From Actinidia chinensis (Eukaryota; Streptophyta; Magnoliopsida; Ericales; Actinidiaceae): a DNA stretch of 12,500 nucleotides. The stretch lies in the NCBI GenBank assembly GCA_009663005.1, contig CM018912.1:19173852-19186351 (forward strand), written 5' to 3'. Of this stretch, positions 8,440 through 12,500 are shown in pieces. Position 1 is the stretch's first letter. The number at the start of each line of letters is the position of its first letter. Below the pieces are notes generated by a model, which saw only the letters and a program-made list of their open reading frames with translations, did no database searches and was not told the DNA's origin. The position numbers were made by a program, and so were the translations under genes.

Positions 8440-9260
8440 AAGATTTGAGTGCTGGCTATTCTGTTGTCGACGAAACAGGAAGGCCGGTGAGTTTTCTGCA
8501 CTTCTTTGGCATTCCTTGGGCCTGGCTAATCTGGTCTAGTGTCAGCAATCTGTTCTGGGTTCTCTTCAATTCCTCGTCTTGTGACTAGATGTCCAATGAA
8601 GTTCCCCGCCCTCACACCACAGGCACACTTTGTTGCATTTAGTTGAGCTTAGTTGTCGGAGATGCAAATATCTCGGCAGTCCATGAGGTTATCCGCTCTT
8701 CTTTTGCTTTTCCCACCATTTCACAATGTCTGCATCCATGGTCTTTCCCAGGACTGATTGAACCTCTTTGTTACCATTCTCTGGTATTTGGCCCCCTCCG
8801 TTCTTGAGCCCAAAAGGCTGACGCTTGTAGCAAAACACTCCCTTGGAGTCATAAATGCATTTTTCCTCTTGATCTGTTCCGTGCAGAAGGATCGCTTTTG
8901 AGATAATCCTCCTGTACTCAGCCAAAAACTCATTCCGGCATACCCGAGTCTGCACCAACTGATGCTCTCTTTGGCAATGGAAAACAGTCTTTGGGACAAG
9001 CCCGCTTGCGGTTGGTGAAGCTCGCCCAAGAACTCGCCAGTTGCCCGTTTTCTTCTTTACGACTACAGTATTCGACGCAATTTGGGGTAAGATGACTTCA
9101 CTATTGCGTCGGCCTCCCGGAGCTTCTCCACTTCTTCGATCACCAGCATTGACGTGCTTGGGCCGACCTCCTTCCCTGTTTGACCGGTCAGAAATTCGTG
9201 AAACGTTTAACGCGTGCTTAATAAGTTTGGGTCGATTCCCGGCATTGTCGTAGGGGTCAA
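8440..9260 (-). pseudogene. Reverse transcriptase (RT) region of pol, broken
   Basis: RT copies the element's RNA into DNA. Upstream lies MPGIDPNLL (about 9220-9246), the usual lead-in motif in this group. VIEEVEKLREADAIVKS (about 9092-9142) and VVVKKK (about 9045-9070) open the fingers. GYAGMSFWL is at about 8925-8950, and KGVFCYKRQPFGLKNGG spans about 8800-8850, a nearly complete palm motif. GKTMDA (about 8732-8750) directly precedes where the YxDD catalytic box should be; here it reads D-I-V-K-W-W, so the box is lost by substitution and small deletion (8714-8730). GNFIGHLVTRRGIEENPEQ follows at about 8560-8620. Frames change at least five times. Confidence 0.92.
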
Positions 9261-9554
9261 TGCAAAGTTCGATGTTGGGCTTTCAAGAGTTGGACAAAGC
9301 TCGGTCCTCCCTGAGTTTCATTCATGTCTGACCCACAAGAAAGAACCGATCTTGAGGGCCCAGCCATCAATTCATAGCGCAATCCAATTCCTCGATGAAC
9401 CCTTAGCCTCGAGGAATCGACGACCCACATCCTCCATCACTTCTACTTCTCCTCGATCATTGAACTTCTTTCATTCAATCATTTCATCGCCATCATTGGT
9501 CGACACTGGTGGCCATGGTAGCATTGTTTGCGCACTTGGTCTCCTAAATGCTCT

Positions 9555-9935
9555 CTCGCTCGGTTGTGATGGGAACTTTATGGCTTGATGAAGCGTGAAA
9601 GCCACCCCTTTCATCCTGTGCAAACCAATCTCTTCCAACGATATGCTTATAAATGGGGAATGGTATATCCACCATCCACAACTCTGTCATCAGTTCTTGG
9701 GAAGCCTACCAGGTTTTGAGAGATACGGTTCCCAGGGCCAATGCCTTGAGCATTAAACCGCCTAGAGTAGCTCCGGCCTGGTTCAACTTGATCTTGGGGG
9801 GAATTTTTAATTGCTTGAACATAAATCAGAATACCTTTACCCAAAAAAAAAAAAAAAATAAAAAAAAAACAAAAAAAACGACCGATCTTCAGTAATCCAC
9901 AAGATTCTTTTGACGTCGTATACAACCGACCGCAA
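9555..9935 (-). pseudogene. Aspartic protease (PR) region, broken and split by a poly(T) run
   Basis: The protease cuts Gag-Pol into working proteins. Minus-strand pieces are a beta-strand-like run ending L-V-D-Y-stop-R-S-V (about 9884-9910), where the family's catalytic D-T/S-G site should stand. Asp is kept, but the next two residues are changed or lost. A T-rich run follows, then MFKQLK (about 9803-9822), a GxxxxG loop part with FNAQGIGPGN (about 9730-9760), and DIPFPIYKHIVGRDWF (about 9625-9675) with a downstream basic tail. In a neighbouring frame the tail reads SSHKVPITTERE. 9261-9554 is the PR-RT linker, with no clear motif. Confidence 0.78.
9843..9879 (-). repeat. A-rich low-complexity tract (poly(T) in the sense strand) inside protease
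   Basis: Thirty-seven bases on the plus strand are all A except for single T and C interruptions. They lie between the protease catalytic site and the MFKQLK block, where the family has only a short linker. There is no target duplication that I can see, so slippage expansion is the likelier origin. Confidence 0.85.
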
Positions 9936-10099
9936 TTGGCAAAACCACTAATGGTCTGAGTGAGGTGTTGTACTCTTTCGCGCTCCGCCCTGGAGAAGGT
10001 AACCCAGTCCCTCTCGATCTCGGCTTTCTTTGATTTTGCTTTCTACAGTGTATTGGCTACCCAGAGCCCCCCCGTGCATTTCTTAATCATGCGGATCTT

Positions 10100-11415
10100 C
10101 ATCCGGATTTGCTCTCCAGACTGGGTCCATTTTCGGGCCCCCGATATGGTGAGTGTTTGCCCCGCAGCGGGCAAGTCTTCACCTCTGCTCTTGTCCTGGC
10201 CCGGCCGTACTTTTTCTCCTCTCTAACTCGATTGTGCGCCTTCTGTTGCCTCACTTTGCCGCTTCCGCCCGGTCTTCTCATTGTCACAAAAAATCTTTAG
10301 AATGTCCGTCGTGGACCAATTGCTCTAGAAATCCTTAGAACTCTGTAGTTTCTTCTCAGTTTTGGTGCCTTCGCTCGCCGTGGTATGAGCACCTCCAACG
10401 CTGATTTCGCCTTTTTTGGGTCACCACCCATCGGCTCTCCGATTTCTTGAAATATGGTTTGTCCTGATCTACCACAGGAGTTTTGTAAATTCAGTGTTCT
10501 AAAGACCACATTAATCCTTGCTCAGCTCTGTTTCGTATAGAATAGACCCGTCTTTCCTTCTCTTAACTGTGCCGCTTCCCTGCTCTCCTCGCCGAACTTG
10601 TGTCTTTCCGTTTTCTCGGACCTCCTAACGTCATCTTCCAATCGGGCGAACATCTCGACCTAGGACTGAGGTCCCGGAGGCCGATCGGAGGATCCGCTCT
10701 TTTTTCCCATAATCTATCCCCCGTGGACAAATCCAGCTTTAGCTTGTTCCACGCCCATCTGTCCATCGGAACATTCTTCTATTTCATTATATGTTTCCCA
10801 GTATCTCTCTTACTGTCAACTTTCTGATGGACCATTTCTGGCCTTTCTTCAACGTTAGCAACGAGCTACTACTCTGTCCCTTCGGTGCGCCTTGGTATTT
10901 TCTGACAAACCGAGCTACAAACGACTTGACTCGGTGAGCTGATAAACGTTTTCTATTTGACCCCGGCGGTAGTCTTGGACCACTTCAACCCCAGGTCTCC
11001 TAGCTGGACAGGAATACTCTGTACATTAGAGCATCCATATGATTCCACAGAGCCATCATCTGCTGACTTGCTTTCACTAATGGGACCGAGGATCTTGACT
11101 TCCCTCTTACAAGGTGAACTTGGGCCGGTAACGAATTTCTCCGGGGGTCCAGCCCCTCTAGCTCTTGGAAAAATAGAGTTGGAACCCATAATTGATTCAC
11201 TTTCGTACTACATGCCACAAGGATGAGACCGCCAAATCCGACTAGCATGGCACTCATTCTGCACTGGCCTCCTTCGGCATTGAGCTTTTGTCTTAAATCC
11301 ACCCATTTGACTTCTCTTTGCATTAAGAGCATCCCGAGGGATTCTTCATCCTTGCCGACAGATGCGGGGGAGACCTTCCGCGTTGCTCGACGCCTCCGTT
11401 CTGTTAGTACCATGA
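10100..11415 (-). pseudogene. gag polyprotein region, broken
   Basis: Gag forms the cytoplasmic particle that packages the element's RNA. From the right, MVLTERRRRATRK (about 11375-11413) is a plausible start, with a Lys/Glu-rich helical part after it. The capsid-like domain follows with MDALMYRVFLSS (11003-11038), LPPGSN (about 10960) and SFVARFV (about 10905-10925), then KLDLSTGDRLWEKRADPP (about 10685-10740) and GLRDL. Next come PMGGDPKK (about 10412-10435), a zinc-knuckle-like RWRCSYH (about 10385-10405), and DFLEQLVHDGHSKDF (about 10290-10335). Toward protease, SGEQIRMKIRMIKK (about 10080-10122) and WVTFSRAERERVQH (about 9970-10010) mark the gag-protease linker. Several stops and shifts break it. 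Order and motifs fit Tat-type gag. Confidence 0.83.
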
Positions 11416-11830
11416 CTCTCCACTCGAATTAGCATAAGAGGGTTGACTCTTTTTTTTTGAGTCCCTCTGCATCCTCATTGGCTGGGGCTCCTTCGCTCCG
11501 ATTTTATCTGGAGGACTGTATACTGTCGCCTGGACCAGCCCCATAAGCATGTGTTATCAACCAAAAATTCTGAGCCATTTGCGTCAGCTGTGCTTGGAGT
11601 CGTCCCTATCGTGACATTCCCCGGTCGTCTCTTGCACGGGGGAGAACCGACCCGGCTCTGCTTCGAGGCGGCCTTCGCGCCCTTGCCACACATTCAACCA
11701 GTAGTTGCCCCCCTGTTCCCCAGGCGTCTAGCGAACATTGTAGGGTTCCCCCGGGTTCGAAGACTACCAAACAGTTTTCTCCCTCAGAAGTCAGGCGTGA
11801 AGTACATACAAGGTATCAAACAGCCAGATT
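11416..11830 (-). other. Leader / gag N-terminal region
   Basis: This lies between the primer binding site and the recognisable gag start. Minus-strand frames here are short (one of 72 codons at 11475-11693) and I recognise no domain. It may hold the untranslated leader plus a decayed Gag N-terminus. In Ogre-type elements an extra ORF lies here, but I see no sign of one. Confidence 0.45.
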
Positions 11831-11847
11831 TCCCACAAACGGCGCCA
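11831..11847 (-). other. tRNA primer binding site
   Basis: The minus strand reads TGGCGCCGTTTGTGGGA, starting two bases after the LTR end. TGG at the start pairs with the CCA end of a tRNA, as required for first-strand priming. TTGGCGCCGTNTGTGGGA-like sites are common in plant Tat elements. The first ten bases also fit the 3' end of plant tRNA-Asp as I remember it; the exact tRNA is not proven. Confidence 0.8.
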
Positions 11848-11913
11848 ATTGTGGGGAGTGAGTTTGTAATGCGGAAATAAAGCTAGTAGATACTACGAGT
11901 TATCCTACCCACC

Positions 11914-12021
11914 AGTTTCTAGGAGTGCCCTCCACACTAGACGTCTTCCTCATATATCTGCACACCACATAGCTTTCTGGAGTGCTCACACTTAGACGTC
12001 CTCCCATATATCTGCCACACT
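11914..12021. repeat. Imperfect tandem duplication (about 57 bp x 2) within the LTR
   Basis: AGTTTCTAGGAGTG at 11914 and AGCTTTCTGGAGTG at 11971 start two copies that share the order: GGAGTGC, CACACTAGACGTC / CACACTTAGACGTC, CCTCATATATCTG / CTCCCATATATCTG, then CACAC. The second copy is a few bases shorter. Each copy contains ATATAT. Confidence 0.8.
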
Positions 12022-12240
12022 GACAACAGTAAGTACGGCTGCCGGAGCTGTTTCAGGGTAAACGGCTCTCCGACGGTCAGTTAGGATGGACCTGACAACT
12101 AACCCAGTGACTGTGAGTTCTACGGACCAAGAAAGAAGAGAGAGCCTCCCTCGTTGTGTCTCCCAGAAAAAGAAGAAGAAATAAACAGAAGAAGAATTTG
12201 GATTCTAGAAAAAAGCCCTCTTACCTAACAGTGCTTCCGC

Positions 12241-12248
12241 CTTATGTA
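12241..12248 (-). promoter_or_regulatory. Possible decayed TATA box of the LTR promoter
   Basis: The minus strand reads ACTACATAAGGCGG here, close to a plant TATA box (TATAAA/G). It is about 395 bp upstream of the LTR end, reasonable for the R-U5 part of a plant LTR. A pyrimidine-rich sense stretch (12126-12200) follows where transcription would begin. Only weak motif support. Confidence 0.25.
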
Positions 12249-12500
12249 GTTTAACTTGGCGCGTGCTCTGACGCCGCCAATGGATCCCTTGACTACCGGG
12301 TAGTTTACCCACCTTCATCCTTGCAGAGGGTTAGGTATCCTCCCTTGCCTATCATGGATTTTCTCGCCCAGATTTGGGCCTAAGCATCATGCCCGTGTCG
12401 TACAAGCATCACTGATGTACCGTGTCATCGTCGGATTCCCGCCAAACTCTGTGTGTCAACCTGAGCTTGTGTTACTGTTGGCGTGATCGTCGATAATCAG

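Larger units (their letters stand above)
1..12500 (-). mobile_element. Decayed Tat-lineage Ty3/gypsy LTR retrotransposon, partial
   Basis: One element explains almost the whole window. On the minus strand the order is LTR, primer binding site, gag, protease, reverse transcriptase, RNase H, second RNase H, integrase, tandem repeats, then a plus-strand ORF. The gag-PR-RT-RH-IN order defines Ty3/gypsy. The second RNase H, the repeats after integrase and the antisense extra ORF are known traits of the Tat lineage (Ogre, Retand, Grande). Every coding part has many stops and frameshifts, so this copy cannot make its own proteins. The internal region exceeds 11.8 kb including an 825-bp hAT-like insertion and a 2.3-kb array, large but normal for Tat. 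The left LTR lies outside the window, so its age cannot be measured here. It is possible, but less likely, that the 1-2730 part belongs to a second element. Confidence 0.86.
11850..12500 (-). repeat. 5' LTR of the Tat element, partial
   Basis: The plus-strand sequence from 11850 begins TGTGGGGAGTGAG, which in the element's sense is an LTR ending in ...CCCCACA, two bases before the primer binding site. The other LTR end (plus-strand ...CA) cannot be placed without the partner copy and probably lies at or past the window end. The region has no coding potential. It contains an internal 57-bp duplication, a purine-rich stretch (12126-12200) and a weak TATA-like site. Confidence 0.72.

Noticed and set aside
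9214..9588. Plus-strand ORF of 124 codons
   Set aside because: Antisense to the protease-RT linker; no motif, and the minus strand explains the sequence.
9843..9879. Poly(A) tail of a LINE or processed gene inserted here
   Set aside because: No target duplication and no foreign sequence next to the tract; protease motifs continue on both sides.
11551..11880. Plus-strand ORF of 109 codons running into the LTR
   Set aside because: It crosses the primer site and LTR border, which are non-coding by function; open by chance.
11876..11881. AATAAA polyadenylation signal in the LTR
   Set aside because: It is on the plus strand, opposite to the element's transcript, so it would not serve this LTR.
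1..12500. A host gene or tRNA/rRNA gene
   Set aside because: All readable coding pieces belong to transposable elements, and no clover-leaf or rRNA-like sequence was seen by eye.

Overview
The window looks like repeat-rich plant nuclear DNA (an angiosperm, probably a eudicot; this rests on element families and the species cannot be told). I see no intact host gene. Almost everything belongs to one large, old, heavily mutated Ty3/gypsy LTR retrotransposon of the Tat lineage (the group that includes Ogre, Retand and Grande), lying on the minus strand with its 5' end at the right.

Reading from the right in the element's own sense: part of the 5' LTR (11850-12500, running off the window), a tRNA primer binding site (11831-11847), a leader, a broken gag (about 10100-11415), then broken protease, reverse transcriptase, two successive RNase H regions and integrase (down to about 5960). 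All are riddled with stops and frameshifts, and at least three catalytic sites are altered. About 90 bp past the end of integrase lies a 2.3 kb tandem array of about 15 copies of a 154-bp unit (3571-5870). Then comes a non-coding spacer (2731-3570), and beyond it a plus-strand relic (1-1810 and 2636-2730) of a coiled-coil protein, matching the antisense extra ORF (aORF) of Tat elements. The 3' LTR is not in the window.

The aORF is split by an 825-bp non-autonomous hAT-type DNA transposon (1811-2635) with 12-bp terminal inverted repeats and a slightly decayed 8-bp target duplication. The layers by age appear to be: the retrotransposon (oldest, coding capacity lost), the hAT-like insertion into it, and the tandem array, whose inner copies are nearly identical and so were homogenised recently.

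The most interesting object is the array with its flank. Each 154-bp unit is a diverged dimer (79 + 75 bp), each half carries a CAAG...CTTG inverted repeat, and a perfect 13-bp hairpin sits just outside the left edge. This fits a satellite repeat being born inside the 3' region of a retrotransposon.
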